Positions 46,779-57,696 are shown, numbered from the stretch's first letter. The stretch is DNA of 64,000 bases from Hygrophila difformis (GCA_030278955.1 JAOANR010000003.1:56661628-56725627), one strand, 5' to 3'. Numbers and translations: made by a program. Notes: generated by a model from the sequence alone, not told the origin.

Positions 46779-46816
46779 CCGACACTCTCAGTAGGATTAG
46801 ACGAAGAAGACGCCAT
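46779..46816 (-). CDS. Exon 1 of the Athila-internal Trp-rich gene
   Basis: The ATG at 46816 starts MASSSSNPTESV and two bases of a Gly codon, ending at GTAAGTG, a consensus donor. Joined to the acceptor at 45370 (intron 1409 bp), the frame continues without a break into the ~477-residue Trp-rich exon. About 150 bp upstream lies a TATA box and between them a CT-rich leader, typical of plant 5' UTRs. The intron (46778-45370) shows no other coding signal. Confidence 0.6.
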
Positions 46817-46962
46817 TTTAAGCACTTTGAACGGAGTTGAACAAGGTAAAGCACTGGCTCGAGCCCTGGTTTCGCGAGGAAGACGAAGTTCGCGAGAGAG
46901 AATTCGGGGAAATATCGAGGTGTGGAGGGTGAAAGTGAGGGAAAAGAGGGGGAACAGGGAAT

Positions 46963-46970
46963 ATAAAGGG
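46963..46970 (-). promoter_or_regulatory. TATA box of the Athila-internal gene
   Basis: The minus strand reads acccctTTATATTCcctg, about 150 bp before the ATG at 46816. A CT-rich leader follows (ccctcttttccctcactttc). It sits directly downstream of array C, whose last unit starts only 16 bp away. Confidence 0.5.
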
Positions 46971-46985
46971 GTAGGAGAATGGGCT

Positions 46986-47634
46986 AATTCGGTCTATTGG
47001 AGACCGAACCATCAATTCGGTCTAAGAGACCGAACCATCAATTGGAGACCGAATTGATGGTTGGTTCCAAGTGTTTGTGAGAGATTCGGTCTCTTAGGCC
47101 AATTCGGTCTAGACCGAATTGGCATAGAGACCGAATTGCAAGGGGAAACAAACACACACTTGCTGCAATGTGGTCTTTTGAAGTCAATTCGGTCTAGACC
47201 GAATTGGTCTAGTGACCGAATTACAGCAAGAAGACCGAATCTGGTTACTTAGGAAAAATACTGAGGGATGCTTTTGCAAGGCAATTCGGTCTATATGGGC
47301 AATTCGGTCTAGACCGAATTGCCTTACGGTCTAGACCGAATTGCCTTATAGATCGAATTGCTCACTTGCATAAATAAAACTAAGGGATCACAAATGCCTT
47401 TTGTAGATCAATTCGATCTATTCAAAATCAATGCGGTCTAGACCGAATTGCTATAGACCGAATTGCTACTTGGCCAAATTTACACTAGGATGGAGTATGT
47501 GTCTTGGGAAGCCAATTCGGTTTCTTAGGCCAATTCGGTCTAGACCGAATTTGCTTGGAGATCGAATTTGTTAAAATTTTCAAGGCATACCTCCAATGCG
47601 CTCTGTTTCAAATAATTCGATGTAGACCGAATTG
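46986..47634. repeat. Palindrome array C
   Basis: The most regular array: units start near 47083, 47185, 47282, 47409, 47513 and 47614 (spacing 97-127 bp), plus degenerate half-sites at 46986-47056. Perfect copies of the 20-bp palindrome AATTCGGTCTAGACCGAATT occur at 47101-47120, 47186-47205 and 47301-47320. Several units have the nested form: outer arm, 6-12 bp, palindrome, 4-10 bp, outer arm. Traces of a shared spacer (aggggat-cttttg-aagg-like) suggest an old ~100-bp tandem repeat whose palindrome has stayed far more conserved than the rest. Confidence 0.92.
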
Positions 47635-47952
47635 ATTTGAGAGATACAACAGTTCGCATTCAACACTTAGAAAAATTTTGAAAATTTTGAAAATTTCAAA
47701 TTTTCTGGAATTATGTATTTTCTTAAGAAAAAGCATACCGAAAACACACACATTTAAACAGAAGTATTACTCTATTATAAATTGCTTGCATAAATTAGGT
47801 TGGACTAACACCCTTATTTTATGGATTTATTCCGGATTTTAAATTTCTCTAAATTCCGAAATTACTTTCCATTAAATTTGGTATTAATCCAACCGGGAAC
47901 CTGGTTTTTGGAGCTTTATCCTTCTTTTTGTTGGTTCCATGAATTCCTGCAA

Positions 47953-48028
47953 GGTAATCATAAGAAAATTATTAAATTTTCTCCAAATATCAACATCCTC
48001 ACATTTAGAGTCTTAGTACTCTAAATGT
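47953..48028 (-). promoter_or_regulatory. Post-pol hairpin, conserved motif and splice acceptor (minus element)
   Basis: About 80 bases after the pol stop, a perfect 11-bp stem (ACATTTAGAGT/ACTCTAAATGT, 48028-48001) overlaps TAAATGTGAGGATGTTGATA (48007-47988). A ttaccttgcag acceptor ends at about 47951. After it the sequence reads GAATTCATGGAACCAACAAAAAGAAG. The plus element has the same order of parts at 63896-63978. Confidence 0.65.
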
Positions 48029-48110
48029 TTCGTTGATTTTTGGATACTTATCGTTCGAGGAGAATAATTCTGTAATAAATAATTATATATAGATATATAT
48101 ATATATATAT

Positions 48111-51100
48111 TTATTGAGCATAGGCCGGCTCTGATGTCATTTGGACTTCTTTTTCGGGGTCAAGCTGTCCTAGATACTCCTTCAATCTGTGTCCATTCAC
48201 CACCAGCTCTCCTTTGTCAGTTCGAATCCTGACAGCTCCACTTTCAAACACGTGCACCACTTCGTATGGCCCTTCCCATCTGGATTTAAGCTTTTCGGGG
48301 AATAGCTTTAACCTAGAATTGAATAACAAGACATTTTGGCCGACATAGAAGTGTTTAGACTTTATACGACGATCGTGTAACTTCTGGGTCCGCTGTTTGT
48401 AAATCCTCGAGCTTTCATAAGCTTGCGCACGTATTTCCTCGATTTCATTGAGGTCCAACTTGCGCTTACTCTGAGCAACTCGTGGGTCAAAATTAAGAGT
48501 TTTTACGGCCCAGTAAGCCTTGTGCTCTAGTTCTACGGGCAAATGACAGGCTTTACCAAAGACAAGCCTGTATGGGGACATCCCAATGGGAGTCTTGAAT
48601 GCAGTGCGGTATGCCCATAGAGCATCATTGAGTTTACGTGACCAGTCTTTGCGGGTTATCCCTACAGTGGCTTTGAGTATGTGTTTGATTTTGCGGTTAG
48701 ATACCTCGACTTGGCCACTGGTTTGGGGATGATAAGGCGTGCCGATCTTGTGGAGAATCCCATTTCTGCTCATGAGATTTGCAAAAACTTTGTTGACAAA
48801 GTGGGTTCCTCCATCAGATATGATTACCCTATGTACACCAAATCTATTGAAAATGTTATTTTTCAAAAATTTGATGACTTGGTGACCATCGTTGGTTGGC
48901 AGCGCAACCGCCTCGACCCACTTGGACACGTAATCGACAGCCACCAAGATGTAGTGATTCCCATCAGATGTCGGGAATGGTCCCATGAAGTCAATACCCC
49001 ATACATCGAAAATCTCAGGGATGAGAATTCCTTTTTGAGGCATTTCATCCCTCTTGGAGATATTCCCTAATCTTTGGCATCTGTCGCAAGCCTTAACAAA
49101 CGCCTTGCAATCCTCGTAAATTGTAAGCCAATAGAAACCACATTCGAGCACCTTGTGAGCTGTTCGAGTGGGGCCATGGTGACCTCCATATTCTGATTCA
49201 TGACATTTTTAGCGATTTGATAAGCCTCGTGCTCAGTTACACAACGTCTAATAATCGAATCTGCATAATGCTTAAAGAGATAAGGATCTTCCCAGAAGTA
49301 GTTAACTACATCTTGGTTGAACCTTGCTTTCTGTTTCTTGCTCTGGAATGGTGGAGTTATTCCACATGCTAAAAAGTTAGCAATGTCGGAAAACCATGGA
49401 CAAGCTTGATCATGAAGGTGCAAGGCAAACAGTTGCTCATCCGGAAAATTTTCATTGACGGCTATCTCATTTTTATCATTTTCTATTCGAGACAAATGGT
49501 CAGCAGCACCATTGTCTCTGCCTTTTCTATCTTTTATTATGATGTCAAATTCTTGCAACAAAAGTACCCACCTGATTAATCGAGGTTTGGCGTCTTGTTT
49601 GCTGAACAAGTATCTCAGTGCAGAGTGATCGGTGTATACTATGGTTTTCGTACCAATGAGGTATTGTCTGAATTTATCAAACGCGAAAACCACAGCATAC
49701 ATCTCTTTCTCCGTGGTGGTGTAATTGACTTGGGCTTCAGTCAGGGCATGGCTGGCGTAATGAATCACGCAGTGCCTTCCTTCCTTATGTTGCCCAAGAA
49801 CTGCACCCACGGCGAGATCAATTGCATCGCACATGACCTCGAAAGGCACTGACCAATCGGGTGGTTGCACTATTGGAGCAGAAATCAACATCTTCTTGAG
49901 CGTGTCAAAGGCTTGAACACACGCTTCACTTATTACGAAAGAATTTTTTTTACAAAGCAGATTAGTGAGCGGCTTGGCAATTTTAGAAAAGTCTTTAATG
50001 AATGTCCGGTAAAAACCGGCATGCCCTAAGAAACTCCTAACTGCTTTTATTGAGTTTGGTAATGGAAGGTTGGATATGACTGAGACTTTGGCTCTATCGA
50101 CTTCGATGCCTGCGCGCGAGATGCGGTGACCCAACACTATTCCTTCGGTGACCATGAAATGGCATTTTTCCCAGTTTAAAACTTGGTTAGTGTCCTCGCA
50201 TCTTTTTAAAATTTTTTTGCAAGATTTGTCAAACATTCATCAAAAGTATCTCCATACACAGAGAAGTCATCCATGAAAACTTCAATGCATTTTTCGATAA
50301 ATTCTGAGAAAATAGACATCATGCATCGCTGAAAAGTGGCAGGCGCATTGCAAAGTCCGAAAGGCATGCGCCTGTACGCAAAAGTTCCATATGGGCACGT
50401 GAAAGTGGTCTTATCGTGATCTTCACTAGCTATTACAATCTGATTGTAACCAGAGTACCCATCCAAAAAGCAGTAGTACTCCCTCCCGGCCAACCTCTCC
50501 AGCATCTGATCGATGAATGGCAAGGGAAAATGGTCCTTCCGCGTAGCGGTGTTAAGCTTTCGGTAGTTGATGCAGACTCTCCAACCGGTTACTGGACGTG
50601 TCGCCACTTCTTCTCTTTGCTCATTAGTCGTTATGCACATCCCCTCATGCTTAGGTACTACCTGCACTGGGCTAACCCATTTGCTGTCAGATATAGGATA
50701 GATGATACCAGCATCTAAGAGCTTGATAACTTCTTTCCTTACCACTTCTTGCATATGGGGGTTCAGACGCCTTTGTGGTTGCCTTGAGGGCTTGTACTCC
50801 TCTTCCATTAAAATTCTATGCATGCAAACAGAGGGGCTTATTCCTTTTATATCAGAAATGGTCCATCCAATTGCATGTACATATTTCTTTAGAATGTCTA
50901 CCAGAGCTTTTTCTTGTTCTTGTGTCAGCTTGGCTGACACAATTACCGGTAATCTTTTATGTTCAGCGAGAAAAACGTACTTAAGATGATCCGGAAGTAT
51001 TTTAAGTTCAAGCTCTGGCGGACATTCAACGGAAGGCAGTAATTTGCGAGAAATGGTTGGGGGTGAAAGATCAGATTTACCTTCAGGACCCTGTGTCAGT

Positions 51101-54100
51101 ACAGGGTCCACTTCCTCTTCCGTGGTGCTCTCCTCCTCATCCGGAGTGAATTCCACACCGTCAAACTCTTCAAGATCCCCAGTGATAGGGTCTTCGAAGT
51201 GAACATCGTTGCAGATTCTTTGTTGCTCAGCACCTCCAGGCGTCAGTACCTGTTTTGAAACTTTGTCCGTCATCACAGTCATAGAGTCTATGCTCTCGTC
51301 CTCACACCTACTTTCTATTACATCAAACATGGAACAAGATCCCTCATTCGGGAATTTCTGCAGCTCTTCCATGTCAAAAGAAATTTCTCGATTGTCCACC
51401 CTCAATGTGACTCTTCCAGATGTGGCATCAATCAGTGCACCGCCAGTAGCCAAAAACGGGCGTCCCAGGATAAGTGGCATTTCAGAGTCATCTTCAATGT
51501 CAAGGATGATGAAGTCAACCGGGAAAAGAACTTGGCCGGTTTTGACTACCACATCCTTGAGGATTCCTACGGGCTTAGTGATTGATCTGTCTGCCAGCTG
51601 CAGTTTCATCTTGACCGGTTCAATCTCTCCGAGCCTTAGGCGAATCGCCATGGCTAGAGGCATCACGTTGATGCTCGATCCTAAATCACATAACCCCATG
51701 CTCACTTTGGCCTTTCCAATCTGTACTGGTAGCGTGCAACACCCAGGGTCCTCTTTCTTTTCGGGTAGTTTCCTTTGAACTATGGCACTGCATGTGCTGT
51801 TGAGAATGATCACCTCCTCCTGCTCTACCTGCCTTTTCCCTGAAATCAATTCTTTCAAGAACTTAGCATAGGTGGGCATTTCTGAAATCATTTCCACGAG
51901 AGGAATGGTTATCTCTACAGACTTTAACCGTTCTAGAAATTTCTTGAATTTAAGGTCATGTTCCTTATTTTTAAGACGTGCAGGGTACGGCACCCTTGGC
52001 ATGTACTTATTATTATCAATTTTGGTGGTAAAGAGAAGGAAGTTGTACCTTCACCCATACCCTTTTCAGCTTCATTTGCAGCTTCAGCCTGCGAGTTAGC
52101 TGTATCCGATTTATCCTTGACCAGCTCAACACTTTCATCTCCTTCAACCTTTTCCTTTTCCTTTTCCAACTCCAATGAAACCTTTACTTTCATAGCTTTC
52201 TTCTTTGCAGATCCAACATTTCCCTTCAGAGTCTTGCCTCCCCGCAATGTGATTGCCTTGCATTGCGGGTTGGCTTCAGTGCTGCTCGGCAGTGTTCCTT
52301 TCCCTCTGTTCTGCAATTCCTTAGCCAATTGGGTGACCTGCGTCTCCACATTTTTGATTGATGACTGCAACTGCTGGTTTATCTCCCTTTGATTGGAAAT
52401 AAACTCAGTCATCAAATTCTCCAGGCGAGATGGTGGCTTTTGGTTGTATTGCTGATTCTGATCAGGTTGGGCTTGGAAGTTTTGGAAATTCTGGCCTTGG
52501 TTTTGGTTGAGCCTCTGTTGGATATGGGGTTGAAAGTTCTGGTTTTGATTCTGGAAGTTCTGAACTCTCTGCTGAACGAATCCTTGGTTATGAGGTCTGA
52601 AGTTCTGCTGAAGGTTCTGGTTTGCGAATTGGTTAGGCTGGTTTGGCTGTGTCAACAAATGCGCGTTGAGTGCATTGTTGTTGGAATAGGAGAGGTTGGG
52701 GTGGCGGTTCTGGTAGTTCCCTACGTAATTGCAGCTTTCGGTAGCTAGTTGTTGGCATGTGTCAGTTGGATGTGATCCTTGATAGAGCCCACAAATTTCC
52801 CCCGATTGCTGTGCTTGCACTTGGCTAGATGAGGCTCCTGCCTGAGAAATACCTGCTCCCCTTTCCTTTCTCCTGTCCTAACTGTATCGCAGCTACCTGT
52901 TCCTGTAATTTTTCGAAATCCATTTTTCCTTCACTCACAGCAAAAACTTTTCTAGGAGGGTCCGCTTTCTTGTCACTGCTGTTCAACACAGATCTGTTGA
53001 CAGACATTGTCTCAATCTTTTCCCAGGCTTGATCCATGGGCAAATGGAGAATGTCTTCCGCCTGCAGCGTCCAACATCATTCTCCATGGATGGGTGAGTC
53101 CTCCATAGAATTTCCTCAGTTGCTCCCACGGTTGATATCCGTGTTGGGGGCATCGCCTCAAGAGGCTGGCGAACCTCTCCTTTGCGTCGTACAATGACTC
53201 ATCCGGCTTCATCTTGAACTCTCCAATTTTCTCCTGTCCCTCGTCTATCTTAGATTCAGGAAAGTACTTTAACAGAAAACTCCTCACCAAATCTGCCTAG
53301 GTACTCCTCTGATTTATGGGCAATGATTTATACCAATCCCTGGCACCACTAAACAAAGAAAAGGGAAACAACATTAGTCTAATAGCATCAGGTGAGACTC
53401 CCTGATTTTTGATTGTGTCGCAGAGCTCCGGGAAGGTTTGGAGATGATCATGGGGATCCTCATGATTTGCACCGCAAAATTGGTTGTTTTGCACCAAGTT
53501 GATGAGTGCCGGTTTGAGCTCAAAATTGCGTGCAGGGAATTGTGCTCTCCCAGGCCTATCCAGATAGGGCTCCACGATGGGCTGCATAAAATCAGCTGCT
53601 GCTTGCTGCTGTTGATTTCCTTGCTCTGCTTGTTTTGATACTGCTGATGATAGTTGGGATTCTGCTGAAAAATATTATAGGGATCATGAGGGTTGTTTTG
53701 GAATTGGTCCTGATTGAAGGCTTGATTCTGGTATTGCTGGTTTGATATATTTTGGTTTTGTTGGTTATATTGGTTAGGAGGTGGTGGTTGTTGGTGGAAC
53801 TGCTGATACTGTTGCTGATTTGGATTGGGAAGATTTTTCCTCCTCGTTGACACGATTCGGGTGTTCTACCATACCCCCATCAGCTCCATTACTAGGATTA
53901 TTGGGTGGTTGGTCTATTGGTAAGATCGGGGAATGTCCTGGTTCTCTGCCATATCGGATATTTCACTGCTTGTGGTTTCAGGTGAGGTACGAGTCCGGGC
54001 TTCCTGCTCTTTCATTCGTCTGGCTTGCGCCCTCTGTTGGCGAGCGGTCCTTTCTATTTCTAGATTGAACGGTAGCTCAGGCAATGTGGCCTTTCTCCTT

Positions 54101-54105
54101 TGCAT
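48111..54105 (-). pseudogene. Athila-like Gag-Pol of the minus element, broken
   Basis: The start MQRRKATLPELPFN at 54105 matches the plus element. Recognisable: retrotransposon Gag (AFPEL-type, YKSLPINQRST, LLKYFPESK), a zinc-knuckle-like motif that has lost its second Cys (CGLYQGSHPTDTC), protease region (GLCDLGSSINVMPL), reverse transcriptase ([19 protein letters not shown]), RNase H ([27 protein letters not shown]) and integrase ([32 protein letters not shown]). Frame changes fall near 53590, 53030, 52825, 51970, 50220 and 49190, and stops near 53914 and 53297 (TAG where the other copy has Trp). It ends at 48111. The integrase zinc finger is shifted out of frame. It is non-functional, but most domains are easily recognised. 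Confidence 0.9.
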
Positions 54106-54234
54106 AAGCAGTTTGTATCAAGATTTGACAGCACCTGCACAACCCCCATGTTAGTAATGGTTCAAGAATATATACAAAAACTATCTATGAGTAAATCAGG
54201 AGTGTAGTTCTCTTAATAAACGGCGCTGCATGCT

Positions 54235-54252
54235 CCCCCGGCAACGGCGCCA
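54235..54252 (-). promoter_or_regulatory. Primer binding site (Asp tRNA), minus element
   Basis: The minus strand reads TGGCGCCGTTGCCGGGGG, complementary in all but the last base to the 3' end of plant tRNA-Asp, directly after the LTR end at 54253. Asp-tRNA priming is a hallmark of the Athila/Tat group. Confidence 0.9.
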
Positions 54253-56530
54253 TGAAACTTTTGACAATTTCCTACACGAGTATTTTTCTAAAATATCCCA
54301 AGTTAAATTTATTAAAAGAAAAGAGTTATGATTCGTGGGAAAGGGGTTTAAGGATATATTTCACTTTTTATTACTCATGTGGGATACCTTGATTTCAAAC
54401 GGCGCTGTGGACCTCCCCGGCATGAAACTTTTGACAAATTTCATGGTGCAGCCGGGATAGACAGTTCAATCTTGACAGACATCAATGCTCAATACTTAAT
54501 ATAGTATCATTTATTACATCTGTCTGCCAGACTGAAGGTCCCCGGCAACGGCGCCATGAAACTTTTCATAAATAATCCGGCCTTGAAGATCCTTGCCATG
54601 ACACTTTTGACAAGTTCCCACTACATGAGTATTTTCTGAAACATAATAATCCTGGTTTTCAATTTTATTTAATGAAACCAATTTATGAAGATGGATTTGG
54701 GATTAGGGATATATTATTGGTTGTCACGTTTTTATTACTCGTGTTAAGAAACTGTGCCCCCGAAAGCGCACGGTGTCAAAAATTGCAGTAATTTATAATA
54801 AGACCGGATCGTTCACTGGAGGATGTGCGATAGAAGCAGGGCCCACGTCGTTTACTAAGATTTTTCACTCGGTTACTCGATTCAAGTTTTGCAATGGTTT
54901 CTAACATCTACTTGACAATAATTTAAACTAGACTATGAAAGCAGTAAAATTATTCTACAAAGCATGGTAAAATTAGTCTAAAAAGCAATTATATTCTATT
55001 CTAAGAAAGCAATAAGAATTATGCTAAGAAAGCAATTAAACTTATTCTACGAAAGCGGATTTAAAATGTGACAGAAAGGACAGGGAGAAAATAATAAAGA
55101 TTGGATAAGATTCAGATGAAACACAATTAAACTTCCGTTTTAATACACAGATCTTTGGTTGGGATAATTCATCAGTTAGCTAACTCTCATGCTTTCTGGA
55201 CTATGTTCCCTTTGACAGACAGGTACTTACAGTCAGAATTTACATGCTCTTAAGACCTCAATTTCTAAGATGCCACAGATTAATAACTCCCCTTGCAATG
55301 TCTTGCAAGAGTATTTTAGTCATATGTGGTGGACAAGCAACAACTAACATATCATTAGTTGATATGCCAAGTACTCCTATCGTCCCCCCTTGTCACACCC
55401 AAAGTCCAAATCTAACCCCGAACTAATCCATAACTCTTAAACCTTACAACCGGCGGCCAACCTCTAATTCTTCCAAGTGACCTCTATGAAAGCGTTTTAA
55501 AAAAAGCAGTAAAGAAAGCAGTAAAGAAAGCATTTAAAACCTATCACTCGGAAGTCTTAAAAGATCATCACATTCCGTTAGTATAAAAGAGCCCCTAGTC
55601 TTGGTGACCAGATGCAGATTTAGAACTTCCCAAATATCAGTAAGCCACAGGGCTTATAACATTCGGTTAGTTATGAGACACAAACATGAGTGGAACTGTC
55701 CTATGAAGATCTATTCCGAATGTATTCACTCAAGACTCAATTTTAGGCTTTGGCGGGAGAAGATAGTAGTTGAAAGAATACTCAACCTTACCTTAGAAAT
55801 TAACCAAGGCCTATATGTTGTTCCTCCAATATTATTTATCACATATTATCTGAATCCAAGTGGACACTGATTCGATGCAACACTTAATACAAGATTTCCA
55901 ACACACAGTAATTTTGAGAAACAAATAGATATTTGAAAATCATTCCCTAAACAGGTACTAAACTCTCAATTAAAACACAGATCCTTTCAGTCTAGATGAG
56001 ACCTATTCGCTGACTCTGCTTCTAAGTTCTCAAAATCAACCCCCAGTAGAATATGAGTTAGTCATAACTGTCGAATTTATCCCTTACTCAGATCCGGGTT
56101 TTATGAAGTAATTTTTGTGAAAATTTATTATGCAGCATCTGATTTAGATCAAGACTTCTATGTCCAAGGAGAAGGATCTCCAAATATTATAGACCACAAG
56201 ATCTACATAATAATATTATGCTTACATGTATATGAGAAGTAAAATAAAATACCCCAAAATATATGGCGGGGTTAGACAGAATTTGATACACAAGGATGAA
56301 TTAGCCAGGGATATAAAGAAAATGGCTAAAGAGGTTGCCAGAAATAATTGGGGTTATCCGGACTGCAAACATCTGCTATCCGGGTCCCAAGTATTCCAGA
56401 TGGAATGATTTTTAGACAGTGGAATGCCTTAAATGACAGTTGCCGCCGTCATCTTAGACTTCACTATCTCTGAATCTGGATGAAAACCCACACGTTCTTA
56501 TACTGTAATAATTACTAGATGACATTGGCA
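54253..56530 (-). repeat. 5' LTR of the minus Athila-like element, entering the gap
   Basis: Collinear with 34443-36712. It differs by scattered substitutions, one extra ~12-bp repeat unit (agcagtaaagaa near 55505-55520) and single-base indels. It carries an internal PBS copy at 54540-54556 and partial copies of the LTR end plus PBS at about 54415 and 54593. The true LTR start is hidden in the N run. Confidence 0.85.
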
Positions 56531-57030
56531 NNNNNNNNNNNNNNNNNNNNNNNNNNNNNNNNNNNNNNNNNNNNNNNNNNNNNNNNNNNNNNNNNNNNNN
56601 NNNNNNNNNNNNNNNNNNNNNNNNNNNNNNNNNNNNNNNNNNNNNNNNNNNNNNNNNNNNNNNNNNNNNNNNNNNNNNNNNNNNNNNNNNNNNNNNNNNN
56701 NNNNNNNNNNNNNNNNNNNNNNNNNNNNNNNNNNNNNNNNNNNNNNNNNNNNNNNNNNNNNNNNNNNNNNNNNNNNNNNNNNNNNNNNNNNNNNNNNNNN
56801 NNNNNNNNNNNNNNNNNNNNNNNNNNNNNNNNNNNNNNNNNNNNNNNNNNNNNNNNNNNNNNNNNNNNNNNNNNNNNNNNNNNNNNNNNNNNNNNNNNNN
56901 NNNNNNNNNNNNNNNNNNNNNNNNNNNNNNNNNNNNNNNNNNNNNNNNNNNNNNNNNNNNNNNNNNNNNNNNNNNNNNNNNNNNNNNNNNNNNNNNNNNN
57001 NNNNNNNNNNNNNNNNNNNNNNNNNNNNNN
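56531..57030. other. Assembly gap (500 N)
   Basis: Exactly 500 N, the look of a placeholder. The left side is the minus element's 5' LTR. The right side is the plus element's 5' LTR entered at a point homologous to about 35432 of the left LTR. Two LTR starts should therefore be hidden here, which needs well over 1.2 kb, more than the N run allows. Confidence 0.95.
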
Positions 57031-57678
57031 TAAACTCATACTGTAAGTACCTGTCTGTTAAAGGGAAACGCAGTATGAGAGCATGAGAATTAGCTATCTG
57101 ATAGAATTATCCCCAAACAAAGATCTGTGTAAAAAAATGGAAGTTTAATACTGCCTTATTTAAATCTTGTCCAATATTTTATTCTTTCCTTCCTGTCCCT
57201 TCTGTGTACATTGTGATTCCAGCTTCATCGCTAGCATGATGTAAATTTTCATTGCTTTTATAGATAGTATCTATCGCATTCTTAGAATAATCTTTACCCG
57301 CTTTCTAGAATAGACTTATGTGCTTTGTAGAATAGATTTAAGTGCTTTCGTACTCTAGTTTAAATTCATGTTAGTAGACGTTAACACTTCTCAAACCAAT
57401 TGAGCAATACGAACGGAAATCTAGTAAAACGACGTGGGCCCTGCTTCTATCGCACATCCTCCAGTGAACGATCCGGTCTTACTATAAATTTACTGCAATT
57501 TTTGACACGTGCGCTTTCGGGCCACAGTTTCTTAACACGAGTAATAAAAACGTGACAACCTATAAATATATCCCTAATCCTAACTCCGCCTTCATAAAAT
57601 GATTTTCATTAAATAAAATCAAGACCGGGGTTTCATTATTTTCGAAAATACTCGTGTGGGAAATTGTCAAAAGTTTTA
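57031..57678 (+). repeat. 5' LTR of the plus Athila-like element (right part)
   Basis: The reverse complement matches the minus element's LTR with many differences (for example the tactgtaagtacctgtctgt and aagatctgtgta blocks, and the gtgggccctgcttctatcgc block). TATAAATATA at 57561-57570 is a likely LTR core promoter. It ends ...AGTTTTA just before the PBS, where CA is expected. Confidence 0.85.
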
Positions 57679-57696
57679 TGGCGCCGTTGCCGGGGA
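57679..57696 (+). promoter_or_regulatory. Primer binding site (Asp tRNA), plus element
   Basis: TGGCGCCGTTGCCGGGGA follows the LTR directly. Unlike in the minus element, there is only one copy of this site near the LTR end. Confidence 0.92.

Larger units (their letters stand above)
34443..56530 (-). mobile_element. Very large Athila-like Ty3/gypsy element, minus strand
   Basis: Parts in order on the minus strand: 5' LTR (56530, running into the gap, to 54253), tRNA-Asp PBS (54252-54235), gag-pol (54105-48111), an 11-kb spacer with its own genes and palindrome arrays, and 3' LTR (from about 36.7 kb or further right, to 34443). The reverse transcriptase ([29 protein letters not shown]) and the Asp-tRNA PBS identify the Athila lineage. 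The two LTR copies are near-identical by eye, with scattered substitutions and small indels, so the insertion is not old although gag-pol is broken. At more than 22 kb it is far larger than the 10-12 kb usual for Athila. Confidence 0.85.

Noticed and set aside
37168..47634. CRISPR-like appearance of the palindrome arrays
   Set aside because: Repeats with unlike spacers resemble CRISPR at first sight, but repeat units vary in length and sequence, spacing is uneven, and the context is a plant retrotransposon without cas genes.
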